Part shown: positions 45,166 to 54,628 of the stretch, one piece after another
Position numbering within the stretch: the first letter of the stretch is position 1
Layout: every line of letters starts with the position of its first letter
Source of the DNA: Oceanobacillus sp. J11TS1
GTDB lineage: Bacteria; Bacillota; Bacilli; Bacillales; Amphibacillaceae
Direction: 5' to 3'
DNA length: 64,000 bases
Assembly: GCF_018333215.1 (NCBI RefSeq)
Contig: NZ_BORO01000009.1
Location: 83,265 to 147,264 of the forward strand
Translations under genes and position numbers: made by a program
The notes under the pieces: generated by a model
Databases searched by the model: none
Seen by the model: the letters and a program-made list of their open reading frames with translations, nothing else
Told to the model about the DNA's origin: nothing

Positions 45166-46188
45166 TTATATCGTTCGTTCAATCTCTTTTAACAGTTCAT
45201 AAGCTCCTTCAGCTTCGTTCGAACAAACAATAATTATCTTATCAGCATGCGGATAATGCACTGCACGGAAATTAACTCCCGGGTCATATCCCATCTGAAT
45301 ATATTTTATAACTTCTTTATTCGGCTCTAATTCCATATATCCGCAATACCCATAAAAGATGCTGCCCACTTCGTCCACGCACACATGCGGCTTTAATAAT
45401 TCCTTTGTCCTATCCTCTGATAATAACCGATAATTCAAGAGAGCGTCCCAAAACTTAGCCATATCTTCCACCGTGACATATGCGCCTCCATCCGGTCCGC
45501 CTTTAACTGGCAGTGAATAAATATTTGTTTTCCATTTTCCGTTTGTATCTTCTACATAACCTAATGCTGTTCGTTCAGGTAAATCATCCATTTCAAAATA
45601 CCCAGAGTCACTCATATTCGCTGCTTTAAAAATATGTTCCTCCACAAATGAAGTAAAACTGCAGTTCGCAACCTTCTCCACAACCAAGCCCAGTAAAATA
45701 TAGCCTGAATTAGTATATAGAAAGGAATCCCCTGGACGCCTCTGCATTTTTTGGTGCTGAAAAAGCGGTAGAAAATCCTTTGGAGATCGAACTCTATACA
45801 TAGGAAAAGACTCCCATAATAACTCGTAATCATCCATCTTTTCCTCATCAAAATAATCCGGTACACCGGAAGTATGCGTCAGCAAATGATGGATAGTCAT
45901 GTTCTTATCAAAGTACGGAAAAGACGCCGGGATACAATCTTTCAGCTTCGTATCAAATGAAATTTTCTTCATGTCCACCAGCTTGGCAATGGCGACTGCA
46001 GTAAATAACTTGGATCCTGAAGCAATACCAAACCTTGTGTCTACTTGATTCCTGATTTTTTCAGGACGATTCCTGAAACCGTTGCTACCTGTTATTATTT
46101 CATTCTGCTTTTTGGCATAGAACGCTCCCGAAAAAGAGAGCTTCTTCTGGACTTCTATCAGTTTGGCCTGCTTACTTTCTGTATTCAT
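45166..46188 (-). CDS. Serine hydrolase, beta-lactamase/PBP-E-like
   Basis: 340 aa class C beta-lactamase-fold protein. The SxxK motif is SGSK in FGIASGSKLFTAVAIAKL (about 55-72); YxN is YTNSGY; HLLTHTSGVPDYFD is typical of this group. No signal peptide, so probably cytoplasmic, unlike true penicillin-binding proteins; likely an esterase or D-aminopeptidase. Standing alone. Confidence 0.82.
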   Translation of the reverse strand: MNTESKQAKLIEVQKKLSFSGAFYAKKQNEIITGSNGFRNRPEKIRNQVDTRFGIASGSKLFTAVAIAKLVDMKKISFDTKLKDCIPASFPYFDKNMTIHHLLTHTSGVPDYFDEEKMDDYELLWESFPMYRVRSPKDFLPLFQHQKMQRRPGDSFLYTNSGYILLGLVVEKVANCSFTSFVEEHIFKAANMSDSGYFEMDDLPERTALGYVEDTNGKWKTNIYSLPVKGGPDGGAYVTVEDMAKFWDALLNYRLLSEDRTKELLKPHVCVDEVGSIFYGYCGYMELEPNKEVIKYIQMGYDPGVNFRAVHYPHADKIIIVCSNEAEGAYELLKEIERTI

Positions 46189-46238
46189 TTTTCTCCCTCC
46201 TGAAACCTTTATATATCAATCTGCCAACATGGGCTTTG

Positions 46239-46285
46239 GTGCGGGAGTGCACGGGTTTCGAGCCAGCGTGCACAGCTTTCGGGCA
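46239..46285 (+). repeat. Degenerate 21-base array, possibly related to GAGCG arrays
   Basis: GTGCG (46239), GAGCC (46260) and GGGCA (46281) fall 21 bases apart, each preceded by TTTG or TTTC as in arrays A and D. GTGCAC also recurs at 46247 and 46268. It lies between tandem minus-strand genes. Only three weak units, so the relationship is uncertain. Confidence 0.4.
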
Positions 46286-46318
46286 AAGGTGTAAAATGTT
46301 TCAGCTCGATCGCAAACC

Positions 46319-47875
46319 CTAATAATTCTTCCATGCCTTTTCATAAATTTGAATCAAATGCGGATCGATTAATGTATTTGGCTTTAACTCCACGGGTTCA
46401 CCATTGTCATCCATAATTTCTTTATCTTCATCCTTACCAAAAGTTGTCAAGCCGGGAATAATGTCTTCTGTTAAGAACTTTGTTGGGACAGTTATGTCTA
46501 ATTGGTTCAGATCAATAGACTCACGACTCGCCATAATAAATCCCCAATTGCCAAAACTCGGAACATCGACATGCAAATTCTCCGTAAATAATCCCGTCGA
46601 TGCGATTGTCTCAGAAATGGTCCAATAAACTTCCGTAGCAAAGACCGGACTCGTCGCTTGGATCATTGCTGCTCCACCGGGCTTTAAATGATTTCGAACC
46701 AATGAATAAAATTCCTTTGTATAAAGTTTGTTCAGACCCTCATTATCTGGATCAGGCAGATCGACAATAATGACATCAAACCACATGTTTGTATTTTCCA
46801 AAAACTGAAAAGCATCCACGTTTTCCACATGCACTTTATCATTTTTGAGCGAGCCTTCATTTAATTCTAGTAAATGCCTATTGGTATTCGCCAGTTCCAC
46901 CACTGCTGGGTCTAAGTCAACAAGGGTAATATCGTTCACTTCCTCATATTTGAGAATTTCTTTGACAGCAATCCCGTCACCGCCACCCAATATTAATATA
47001 TTTTCGGCATCTCCTACAAAAGTCATTGTTGGATGAACCAATACTTCATGGTAGCGATATTCATCGGTCGAGCTGAATTGCAATGACCCGTTCAAAAAGA
47101 GCCGCACATCTTCTCCTTCATTCGTTAATGTGATTCTTTGGTAACTACTTTCTTGCATATGGATTATTGGATCCTTGTAAAGCTTTTGTTCAAAATTAAA
47201 TGCCATCTCTTCCCCAAAGAATAATCCAATAATTAATGAAAGACCGATTGTCAGCCCGATAACTGCATGCAGTGCACAGTGACGTATTTCCCTGCGGAAC
47301 AACCAAAGTACAATTAATGCCACCGCTAAATTGATACACCCGACTAAAAATGCTGTTTTAACCATACCAAACTGGGGACGCAATAAAAAGACAAATAATA
47401 ATCCGCCAATTAAACCACCGGCATAATCAGAAAATAAAACTCTCGCCGTACTTTTATTTAGTGTGACGCCAATTTGATTTGCTTTCCGAATCAAAATTGG
47501 CAGCTCAAGCCCTGTTAACCCACCAATCAATAGCGTTATAAAATATAAATAAAATGCCTCTGTTCCAGCTGGTGAAATAGCTGTTATCCCAAACATTGTA
47601 AAACTGGAAAATCCCCCAATGACCGCAACACCAAATTCAATCCATACAAATGTGATAATTAAATTTTTCATCACCTTTTCACTTAAACTGGCACCAATCC
47701 CCATACCAGTTAAAAACAAGGAAATCGTCAGCGTATATTGTTTGACACCATCACCTAATATGTAAGATCCTAACGCACCAAATAATACTTCAAATATAAT
47801 CCCGCAAATGGACACAATTCCCGATGACCAATATATAATTTTGCTTTTTCTAACTGCTGCTTCATTCAAAATCAA
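46319..47875 (-). CDS. Membrane-anchored spermidine synthase-like protein
   Basis: 518 aa: an N-terminal half of about seven hydrophobic segments (1-225) fused to a SpeE-type aminopropyltransferase domain. In the latter HEVLVHPTMTF, then ILGGGDGIAVKEIL (decarboxy-SAM site), VDLDPAVVELA and VDLPDPDNEG are recognisable. It ends the PspA-containing cluster, and a divergent speD could supply decarboxy-SAM. The acceptor is unknown. Confidence 0.85.
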   Translation of the reverse strand: MILNEAAVRKSKIIYWSSGIVSICGIIFEVLFGALGSYILGDGVKQYTLTISLFLTGMGIGASLSEKVMKNLIITFVWIEFGVAVIGGFSSFTMFGITAISPAGTEAFYLYFITLLIGGLTGLELPILIRKANQIGVTLNKSTARVLFSDYAGGLIGGLLFVFLLRPQFGMVKTAFLVGCINLAVALIVLWLFRREIRHCALHAVIGLTIGLSLIIGLFFGEEMAFNFEQKLYKDPIIHMQESSYQRITLTNEGEDVRLFLNGSLQFSSTDEYRYHEVLVHPTMTFVGDAENILILGGGDGIAVKEILKYEEVNDITLVDLDPAVVELANTNRHLLELNEGSLKNDKVHVENVDAFQFLENTNMWFDVIIVDLPDPDNEGLNKLYTKEFYSLVRNHLKPGGAAMIQATSPVFATEVYWTISETIASTGLFTENLHVDVPSFGNWGFIMASRESIDLNQLDITVPTKFLTEDIIPGLTTFGKDEDKEIMDDNGEPVELKPNTLIDPHLIQIYEKAWKNY

Positions 47876-47947
47876 TTCACTCCATCATATAAACCTAACC
47901 TAATAAAACAGAGCGGCCAAGCAAACGCCAAGCCGCCAGATTAAATA

Positions 47948-48343
47948 TTACGTAATCGACGCACCAATAACCAGCGCCAATCCAATTGATACACCCATTG
48001 ATATAATTCCGACTGCAACATTATTTTTTAACAGCTGTTCTTCGACTGAAAAGTTTCTAGTAAACAAATCAAACAGCCAGTATGCAATCATTTGCAAAAC
48101 TACACCATACACACCCCAAATAATTGTTTCATAAAAGACATCGCTATTGTAAACCGCAAAGGCTAATATAATACAAATCCCGATTATTTTCCCAGCAATG
48201 GATAGTGCAACAGAATAATTCCCATTTTTTACTTCTTCCATATCCTTGTATTTGCGTGTCATATTCTCAAATAGAAACAATCCAATTAAAACAATTACTA
48301 CAGATATTGCAAAATAACCAAATGTAGCTATATACGGTCCCAT
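47948..48343 (-). CDS. DUF350 (UPF0719) membrane protein
   Basis: 131 aa from ATG 48343, which has AAGGAAGGTGA; an earlier in-frame start at 48418 would overlap the lipoprotein gene. Four hydrophobic segments, with short charged loops (LFENMTRKYKDMEEVKNGNYSVALSIAGKIIG). DUF350 proteins often travel with PspA and spermidine synthase-like genes. Function unknown. Confidence 0.82.
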   Translation of the reverse strand: MGPYIATFGYFAISVVIVLIGLFLFENMTRKYKDMEEVKNGNYSVALSIAGKIIGICIILAFAVYNSDVFYETIIWGVYGVVLQMIAYWLFDLFTRNFSVEEQLLKNNVAVGIISMGVSIGLALVIGASIT

Positions 48344-48359
48344 GTTATCACCTTCCTTT

Positions 48360-48956
48360 TTATTTACCTGCTCCTGGACCACCGCCTCTGAATGTCGTGT
48401 CTCCACGACGAGGTACATTTTTCATACCTCTATATTCACCCCGAGATTGACTTCCCCAATTATCTGCTCCCAACATATTCTCAAGCACTCTAATTGTAAA
48501 ATATGTACTTAAAAAATTGGATGAATAATTTTTTCTCACAAACTCGTCACTAGCAACCTCTATCAGGAGTACATCTTGATCTTCATCACTTTCCCTCAAT
48601 GTAACAAAGTCATCAGGATAAATTAAAATTTGCTGGTTGTCCTTTACTTCACTGATTTCCTCTGGTTTGATTGCTGTTGAAAGTACCGAAGAAAGCCCCG
48701 TAAGGTCAAATTCCTTTGTTGCATAGATTTCGGCTGTTTGCGAGTTCTCCTTGATTGTATTCATTAGCGGAAAATTATCATCAATAATATCGGCAATGTC
48801 CCCGTTAGAATCCCATAGGATTGCAGAAGCGATATCATCCTTTGAAGGCTCATCCGGAATATCTTCTGCCGTTATCGGTCCTTCACGCTCGGAACATGCA
48901 GTTAATAGCATGGTAAGAGAAAATAGCCCAATAAGTAAACTCCTTTTTTTAAACAA
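48360..48956 (-). CDS. DUF4247 lipoprotein
   Basis: 198 aa. Signal peptide MFKKRSLLIGLFSLTMLLTACS with lipobox LTAC. The body is acidic; the tail is RGMKNVPRRGDTTFRGGGPGAGK, Gly/Arg-rich. Seen with PspA clusters in Bacilli. Predicted to be anchored on the outer face of the membrane. Function unknown. Confidence 0.8.
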   Translation of the reverse strand: MFKKRSLLIGLFSLTMLLTACSEREGPITAEDIPDEPSKDDIASAILWDSNGDIADIIDDNFPLMNTIKENSQTAEIYATKEFDLTGLSSVLSTAIKPEEISEVKDNQQILIYPDDFVTLRESDEDQDVLLIEVASDEFVRKNYSSNFLSTYFTIRVLENMLGADNWGSQSRGEYRGMKNVPRRGDTTFRGGGPGAGK

Positions 48957-49034
48957 ATCAATCCTCCCTCCCTTTAACAGAGCAAAGAGCAGTTTTTTAA
49001 GAATAAATATACTGATCCTTTTACCGCTACACCT

Positions 49035-49703
49035 TTATTTTTGTTTTATTTTCTCTTTTAATGCAGCCAATTCATCATCAACATTGTCCTTGTTCAATTC
49101 TGCAAACTCATCATCCAATGTCCGGCTGCTGCGTGACATCTCTTCACTTGTTTCCGCTTCTGCTTCATATCGCAAAACTTTTTCTTCCATACGTTCAAAT
49201 CCTTGTTTTGAATCGTCACTGCCAATGGAAGACATAGTGCGATTCATTTTCGTACGAGTTTTAGCAGATTCAGCACGTGCTTTTAATGAATCTTTTTTCA
49301 ATTGCATTTGCTGATATTCTTTTTTCATTTCATCCAATTTGCTCCGCAGAGCATCTGCATCGTTTTTAGCTCTTTCCCATGACTCATTTAACGTTGCTGC
49401 AGTTGCTTCATGATCTTTCTTATCCTGCAGTGCACGACGCGCTAGATCCTCATCGCCAGCTAAAAGTGCTTGCTCAGCCTGCTTCTGTCTCTTTTCCACC
49501 ATTGCATTCGCATCATTTGCTTTCCGCTTAAGCATTTTCTCGTTCGCAATTTGCTTTGCGACAGCTGCTTCCACCTCACGAATATCGCCAGCCATATCGC
49601 TCATAAACTGATCCAGCATTTTCACAGGATCTTCCGCTTTATCCAGCATAGCATTTAACTCCGAACTGATTACTGTTGACACTCGCTTAAAAAATTTAAA
49701 CAT
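49035..49703 (-). CDS. pspA: PspA/IM30-family membrane stress protein
   Basis: 222 aa, almost wholly alpha-helical coiled coil. FKRVSTVISSELNAMLDKAEDPVKMLDQFM is the amphipathic N-terminal helix plus first hairpin typical of PspA/Vipp1. It binds and stabilises stressed inner membrane as ESCRT-III-like polymers. It sits with DUF4178, DUF4247, DUF350 and SpeE-like genes rather than with pspB/C. Confidence 0.92.
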   Translation of the reverse strand: MFKFFKRVSTVISSELNAMLDKAEDPVKMLDQFMSDMAGDIREVEAAVAKQIANEKMLKRKANDANAMVEKRQKQAEQALLAGDEDLARRALQDKKDHEATAATLNESWERAKNDADALRSKLDEMKKEYQQMQLKKDSLKARAESAKTRTKMNRTMSSIGSDDSKQGFERMEEKVLRYEAEAETSEEMSRSSRTLDDEFAELNKDNVDDELAALKEKIKQK

Positions 49704-49739
49704 GTATATTCCTCCCGATAAATTTAGTTGAATAATTTC

Positions 49740-50249
49740 TTAAATAGATCCAGCCATTATTTTAATTTCGTATTCCTCAATTGGATAACCGTGACTCGCT
49801 TCAATCTCGCTTCCCCATGATTCAATACTTAAAAAATTTGCTTCGTCACGATCAGCATAATCGGCGTAATTTGTTTCTGTTCCTTGTAAATTAGCGCTTC
49901 TTCCCTCTCCAATAACTCTCGCTGTACCTGATTCCTGCAGATAATAGTTTTTGCCTTTATAGGTTACTTCTTTAGGGTATGGTTTTGATAAAGGCAACTG
50001 GATCTTCCTATAAATCCCAAGCTCCAATTCATCATCCATCTCGGCTGATAACCAAATTGTATCATGCCCTTCTAATAACTGATACCCATACCATTCATAA
50101 TTTCCATCCCGATATGTGATCTTCCCTACCACCTCGTAATCCGTTAGGTCATAGGTTACGATATCCCCGATTTTTATCGATAAAACCGTTCTTTCTTTTG
50201 GAACAGGCTCATTTTTATTTCTTGAAAAAAACTTTGAAAACAGACCCAC
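49740..50249 (-). CDS. DUF4178 protein
   Basis: 169 aa. I start at GTG 50249 (VGLFSKFFSRN), 7 bases after GAGGTG; the upstream extension from 50318 is unlikely. Beta-rich DUF4178 domain: SIKIGDIVTYDLTDYEVVGKITYRDG, YEWYGYQLLEGHDTIWLSAEMDDE, and VTYKGKNYYLQESGTARV. First gene of the PspA cluster. Function unknown. Confidence 0.82.
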   Translation of the reverse strand: MGLFSKFFSRNKNEPVPKERTVLSIKIGDIVTYDLTDYEVVGKITYRDGNYEWYGYQLLEGHDTIWLSAEMDDELELGIYRKIQLPLSKPYPKEVTYKGKNYYLQESGTARVIGEGRSANLQGTETNYADYADRDEANFLSIESWGSEIEASHGYPIEEYEIKIMAGSI

Positions 50250-50452
50250 CGTCTTCACCTCATCAATCAAATTATATGTTTTATATGTATTACGTTTTTC
50301 CTCACTAAAATGATTCAAAAAATTAATTTTATTTTCATGAGATCATTGCTAACCTAAATAATTACTACATATTTACGCAAATTGCAAAGAAAAATAAAAT
50401 GGTTTATACTTTTCGGTATATAAAATTTACGACCTAAGGAGATATCTTACAT

Positions 50453-50842
50453 ATGGAAATAATGGGGAGACAAATCATAGCTGAACTTTGGGATTGCAAT
50501 GTTGATAATTTAAATAATCTGGAATTAGTAAAGCAAATATTTGTTGAAGCGGCACTAAGGGCAGGTGCAGAAATTCGAGAGGTTGCATTCCATCAATTTG
50601 CACCACAGGGCGTAAGCGGGGTCGTTATTATTTCCGAGTCACATTTAACAATTCATAGTTTTCCCGAACATGCTTATGCCAGTATTGATGTTTATACATG
50701 TGGTGATAAGGTGGATCCAACAATCGCTGTAGAATTTATTGCCAAGGCATTAGAAGCAAAAATCAGCGAGAAAATGGAAATCCCCCGTGGCATGGGTCCA
50801 GTAAAAGTCCAGCCACTTCAAAAGAATGAATATATTCCCTGA
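50453..50842 (+). CDS. speD: S-adenosylmethionine decarboxylase proenzyme
   Basis: 129 aa, pyruvoyl enzyme making decarboxy-SAM for polyamines. Self-cleavage site Glu62-Ser63 in [13 protein letters not shown], with His68 and Cys83 at the same numbers as the well-studied bacterial class 1b enzymes. ATG 50453 behind AAGGAG. It is divergent from the PspA/SpeE-like operon, whose last gene could use its product. Confidence 0.93.
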   Translation: MEIMGRQIIAELWDCNVDNLNNLELVKQIFVEAALRAGAEIREVAFHQFAPQGVSGVVIISESHLTIHSFPEHAYASIDVYTCGDKVDPTIAVEFIAKALEAKISEKMEIPRGMGPVKVQPLQKNEYIP

Positions 50843-50911
50843 ATACACTTTTTATGGGATTATTCCAACTCTAACATCCATACATTAACCATACAACATA
50901 ACATCTTCACG

Positions 50912-50954
50912 AAAAAAAACCAAAGCCCTATACTTAACTACAAAAGCTTTGGTT
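50912..50954 (-). terminator. Terminator of the DUF72 gene
   Basis: AACCAAAGC (50918-50926) pairs with GCTTTGGTT (50946-50954); T-run on the minus strand. It may also stop speD transcription. Confidence 0.78.
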
Positions 50955-50969
50955 ATCATCTCTATCCTA

Positions 50970-51821
50970 TTAAAACAACCCCAATTGCTGAGACGCCAAG
51001 CCATCAAATTCAATCCCTAAGATCCGCTGAAACTGTTTGGCATTCCCTGCAGCATGTCCTCCAGAATTATTATTAAACAAAACAATGACTTCCTTGCATT
51101 GCTTCTCTAATCGTTTAACTTCTTCTGCGATGGAAGTTAATTCTTGTTCACTATATTCATATAAGTAGCGGACCTTCCGCCAATTTGCATTCCCCGAATA
51201 ATTCCAGCCATGGACGTTCCTGCCATGCAAACGAATAATCGCTTTATCCTTTGTTGTCACTACTGGAATAAATGGAACCGAGCCTGTACCAGCCTGAGGT
51301 TCATCCGCAATTGTGTGAATCCACCCTTCCTGCGTCATAAAATCCAATGTTTGCTGCCGATACTTTTCTTCATACCAAGATTGATGCCTAAACTCCAATG
51401 CAGCCGGGATATCTTTCATCTGCTTTTTACAATAGCGAATATACTGTACATACTCCTGCCTGCACTCATACCATGGAGGAAACTGGAATAGCACTACTCC
51501 TAATTTCCCAGCCTTGCGAAGCGGTTCAATCGATTCCCTAAATGCTTGAAACATTTCATCCTTTGATTCAAAAGGATTTTCATTTCCTCCCCGGTCATGG
51601 CCAGTCATCCCTTGATAGGCTTTTACAATAAATTGAAAACGCCTCGGGGTTTCCTTAACCCACTTTTCCATATTACGAATAGGCTGAACCGCATAGAAAG
51701 AAGCGTCTAATTCTACCACTGGAAAATGACTGCTGTATTCTTGTAATTTTTCATGTACCTTTGTATCATCTGCATAAATGGAGTCGTGGTCTCCCCATCC
51801 TGTTAATCCAATCTGAATCAC
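50970..51821 (-). CDS. DUF72 protein (YecE-like)
   Basis: 284 aa from GTG 51821, 8 bases after AGAGG; GTG 51830 is an alternative. TIM-barrel DUF72: IQIGLTGWGDHDS start, YSSHFPVVELDASFYAVQP, FPPWYECRQEYVQY, AALEFRHQSWYEE and VIVLFNNNSGGHAAGNA. Function unknown; the fold resembles sugar isomerases and endonuclease IV. Confidence 0.86.
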   Translation of the reverse strand: MIQIGLTGWGDHDSIYADDTKVHEKLQEYSSHFPVVELDASFYAVQPIRNMEKWVKETPRRFQFIVKAYQGMTGHDRGGNENPFESKDEMFQAFRESIEPLRKAGKLGVVLFQFPPWYECRQEYVQYIRYCKKQMKDIPAALEFRHQSWYEEKYRQQTLDFMTQEGWIHTIADEPQAGTGSVPFIPVVTTKDKAIIRLHGRNVHGWNYSGNANWRKVRYLYEYSEQELTSIAEEVKRLEKQCKEVIVLFNNNSGGHAAGNAKQFQRILGIEFDGLASQQLGLF

Positions 51822-51842
51822 AGTTAACACCTCTTTCCCAAT

Positions 51843-52877
51843 CTAACTTCTTACTTTTCTTTGTTCCCGATGAACCATATATTTAACGAATGGAATAATA
51901 ATAATTGATAAAAATAATATCCGAAATAATTGAAATGACGTAACCACAGTAACTTCCGCTTGAATAGAGGCTGCAATAATTCCCATCTGATCAACACCGC
52001 CTGGAACAACACTTAAAAAGCTTGTTGCAAAATCCATAAAATGGTGTGCCATCCATTCACTGATAAGGAATGCTACGCCTATTAAAATAACACAAGAACC
52101 AATGGCATATACAATATGAGATTTCATTTTCTTCAATTTATCACGTTTTAATAGTAACCCCATATAAATCCCAATAAAAAGCTGCGCAATATGTAGTAAA
52201 TTTTCCGGCATCACCGGAACAGGAATGGATAATAGATTGCATATCATAACAAAAAAGACAGGTCCCAATAAATAAGCTGTAGGAACTTTGATAAATTGAA
52301 AAACGATTCCTGCCCCGTAACATAAAATCATTAAACCAAACAGAATCCATGAATACTTTTCTAAGGGGCTCTCAGCAGCTATACTGCTATGGTTACTAGA
52401 AACAATAAACGGTACGAACGTAATAATCGCCAGTAAGCGCATGACGTGGTAAAACGTCACAACCGTAATGTTCAAAGTTTTTTGCTCTTCCGCAAATACC
52501 ACCACCTGCTGCAGCCCTCCAGGAGCACAGCAGGTCATTGCTGTTCCAAGGTCGAGACGCGCCCACTTCGAAACGGCAAAACTAACCGCAATAAATAAAA
52601 TAAAAAAGATTACATTAATTAAAAGCATCATCGGAAAATAACGTACCATTTCTTGAAGTGCTTCCAGAGTGAATGCATAGCCAATCATATATCCAGCAAT
52701 AACTAGACCGATATTTCGAAAGATTGGATGCCATCCTATTTTCCAAGATGATTTTAATTGGAATAATAGCGTCATTAGCATCGAACCAAGTAACCACGGT
52801 ATTGGCAATCCAATAAATGAAAAAATAATTGCTCCTAAGAGACCAATCGCAAACGTTCTCAGGAATATTAATATCAT
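51843..52877 (-). CDS. AbrB-family membrane protein (AbrB/AimA type)
   Basis: 344 aa, about ten hydrophobic segments in two repeats: FIGLPIPWLLGSMLMTLLFQ opens the first and KVPTAYLLGPVFFVMICN the second; TCCAPGGLQQVVVFAEE and SVVPGGVDQMGIIAA are the paired loops. Putative ammonia-monooxygenase-like transporter family; substrate unknown. It lies next to array D. Confidence 0.82.
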   Translation of the reverse strand: MILIFLRTFAIGLLGAIIFSFIGLPIPWLLGSMLMTLLFQLKSSWKIGWHPIFRNIGLVIAGYMIGYAFTLEALQEMVRYFPMMLLINVIFFILFIAVSFAVSKWARLDLGTAMTCCAPGGLQQVVVFAEEQKTLNITVVTFYHVMRLLAIITFVPFIVSSNHSSIAAESPLEKYSWILFGLMILCYGAGIVFQFIKVPTAYLLGPVFFVMICNLLSIPVPVMPENLLHIAQLFIGIYMGLLLKRDKLKKMKSHIVYAIGSCVILIGVAFLISEWMAHHFMDFATSFLSVVPGGVDQMGIIAASIQAEVTVVTSFQLFRILFLSIIIIPFVKYMVHREQRKVRS

Positions 52878-52916
52878 AAATTCCCCTTCCTTCTCTCTCT
52901 ATTATAACGTGTACGT

Positions 52917-53065
52917 GAGCGGCTTCAAATAGATTTGGAGCGATTAGGCCTGATTTCGAGCGGGTTCTCATTGCTTTGGAGCGGTTAGACTTGGTTTCGA
53001 GCGAGTTCAGTTTACTTTGGAGCGGTCACACTTGGTTTCGAGCGGATTCAGACTGGTTTGGAGCG
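52917..53065 (+). repeat. GAGCG 20/21 array D
   Basis: GAGCG at 52917, 52938, 52958, 52979, 52999, 53020, 53040 and 53061: steps 21, 20, 21, 20, 21, 20, 21. Motifs are preceded alternately by TTTG and TTTC, as in array A. The intervening bases differ from the other arrays. It lies between the divergent AbrB-type and padR genes, just upstream of the padR promoter. Confidence 0.93.
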
Positions 53066-53165
53066 GTTACACTTGATTGAAGGAAGTTTCATTTAATTTC
53101 AAGTTGGATCAGTTTAAAAGTCAAGGACTTTAGGTTCCTGGCTTTTTTCATAAATGAAATCTTTG

Positions 53166-53227
53166 TTGACATACTATGACAGTCATAGTAATATACTTAT
53201 ACAAACAATTACTTTGTCTGTCATAGT
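53166..53227 (+). promoter_or_regulatory. padR promoter with operator in spacer
   Basis: TTGACA (53166-53171), 17-base spacer, TAATAT (53189-53194). The near-perfect palindrome ACTATGACAGTCATAGT (53173-53189) fills the spacer. A second imperfect copy, ACTTTGTCTGTCATAGT, lies at 53211-53227. This fits autorepression by the PadR protein encoded downstream. Confidence 0.85.
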
Positions 53228-53333
53228 AGTTTAATTAACATATATTAAAGTTAAATTGAATGAAAATTTTCCAGACGCTAGCTAAGCTAAGAAAAACAAT
53301 TGGAAAAGGACATTGGAGATAGGAGGGATATTG

Positions 53334-53675
53334 TTGGAAGGAAGGATTTCAGCAGATTTATTACGTGGTCATACAGACACGATTGTATTGGGAATATTAA
53401 TAAAAAATGATGCTTATGGATATCAAATTTATAAATCCATCATGGATCGAACAGAAGGGCTGTATCAATTGAAAGAAGCCACTCTCTATTCCAGCTATAA
53501 ACGATTGGAAAAAGAAGGTTGCATCATTGCCTATTGGGGAGATGAAAGCCAAGGTGGACGGAGGAAATATTATCGCATTACTGATAAAGGGAGAGTGCAG
53601 TATCAACAGAATATTGCCGATTGGGAATTTACCCAGCGTATCTTAAAACGATTATTGAAGGAGGAAGAGGATTAA
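53334..53675 (+). CDS. PadR-family regulator
   Basis: 114 aa from TTG 53334, 6 bases after AGGAGGG; TTG 53313 is possible. Winged helix: LRGHTDTIVLGILIKNDAYGYQIYKSI, LKEATLYSSYKRLEKEGCI, GGRRKYYRITDKGR, plus a C-terminal dimer helix. It precedes a HAAS-type membrane protein gene with no gap, a recurrent Firmicutes pair. Confidence 0.9.
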   Translation: MEGRISADLLRGHTDTIVLGILIKNDAYGYQIYKSIMDRTEGLYQLKEATLYSSYKRLEKEGCIIAYWGDESQGGRRKYYRITDKGRVQYQQNIADWEFTQRILKRLLKEEED

Positions 53676-54572
53676 ATGATGATACAAAAATATGTTGACG
53701 ATTTGTTTCAAGGCTATGAATCTACACCAGAGCTTGAAGATTTCAAAGAAGAAATCGCCATGAACTTAAAAGATCGTATGCAGGATCTAGAAAAAGAAGG
53801 AAAGTCAGCTGAAGAGGCTTTTGCAGAGGCAGTCTCAGAACTAGGTGACATTACAGCAATTGCCGATGATTTAAGCCGGGAAAAAAGAAAGGAGATTATC
53901 GGAAAAATGTATGTTGATACGACCCCAAAACTTTCGGCAGGTTATGCAATTGGATATACCGCTGCAGCAGGAGTCCTATTGTTTGGAATCATTACAAGCC
54001 TGATCACTTATTTTACAACAGGAAATAATTTATTTATCGCTATTTCCTCCTTCCTGCCATTCGTTGTACCTGCAGGAGCTGCGTTGACCTTTTTAGGGTT
54101 AACAACTGAAACAAAGACAAAATATCCGATGAATTGGAAACGAGCGCTTATTTACGGCCTGGCTGTTGGTATTATTTTATTCGGAATTACCCTTTCCAGT
54201 TCACAGTACTTTATGGATAACAAGCAACCTGCCGCTATTCTTGGTGTGCTTATTCCTTTTGTTTTACCCGGCGTATTGGTAACCGCCTTTTTAATCCTCA
54301 CTGAAAAGAAACGCTTTAAACCATGGGTCATGCAGGAACAGGCAAGATACCAAGAAGCTTATGCAGGTTATTATGAGGATACAGAACAGATGGCGAAGCG
54401 GGGAATGCTGTCTGGAGCATTATGGATTGGAGCCTTTGGCGTCTTTATTATTCTCTGGATACTCACGAATGTCCTTTACGCGCTCCCTGTCTTTCTATTT
54501 GCTATTGCTGGAGAGCTTTTAATTGAGTACCGTATGATGTCAAAGCGCAAACGCAATTCGGTATCAAAATAA
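53676..54572 (+). CDS. HAAS/DUF1700-type membrane protein
   Basis: 298 aa. N-terminal soluble HAAS domain (YVDDLFQGYESTPELEDFKEEI ... SAEEAFAEAVSELGD, about 1-70) followed by six to seven hydrophobic segments. HAAS proteins are typically regulated by an adjacent PadR protein and linked to membrane stress. ATG 53676 directly follows the padR stop behind AAGGAGGAAGAGG. Confidence 0.82.
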   Translation: MMIQKYVDDLFQGYESTPELEDFKEEIAMNLKDRMQDLEKEGKSAEEAFAEAVSELGDITAIADDLSREKRKEIIGKMYVDTTPKLSAGYAIGYTAAAGVLLFGIITSLITYFTTGNNLFIAISSFLPFVVPAGAALTFLGLTTETKTKYPMNWKRALIYGLAVGIILFGITLSSSQYFMDNKQPAAILGVLIPFVLPGVLVTAFLILTEKKRFKPWVMQEQARYQEAYAGYYEDTEQMAKRGMLSGALWIGAFGVFIILWILTNVLYALPVFLFAIAGELLIEYRMMSKRKRNSVSK

Positions 54573-54628
54573 GCGCTAATTGATAAGATTTATATGTTGC
54601 CTTCAAAATACCGTCAACCTTAGGAGGA

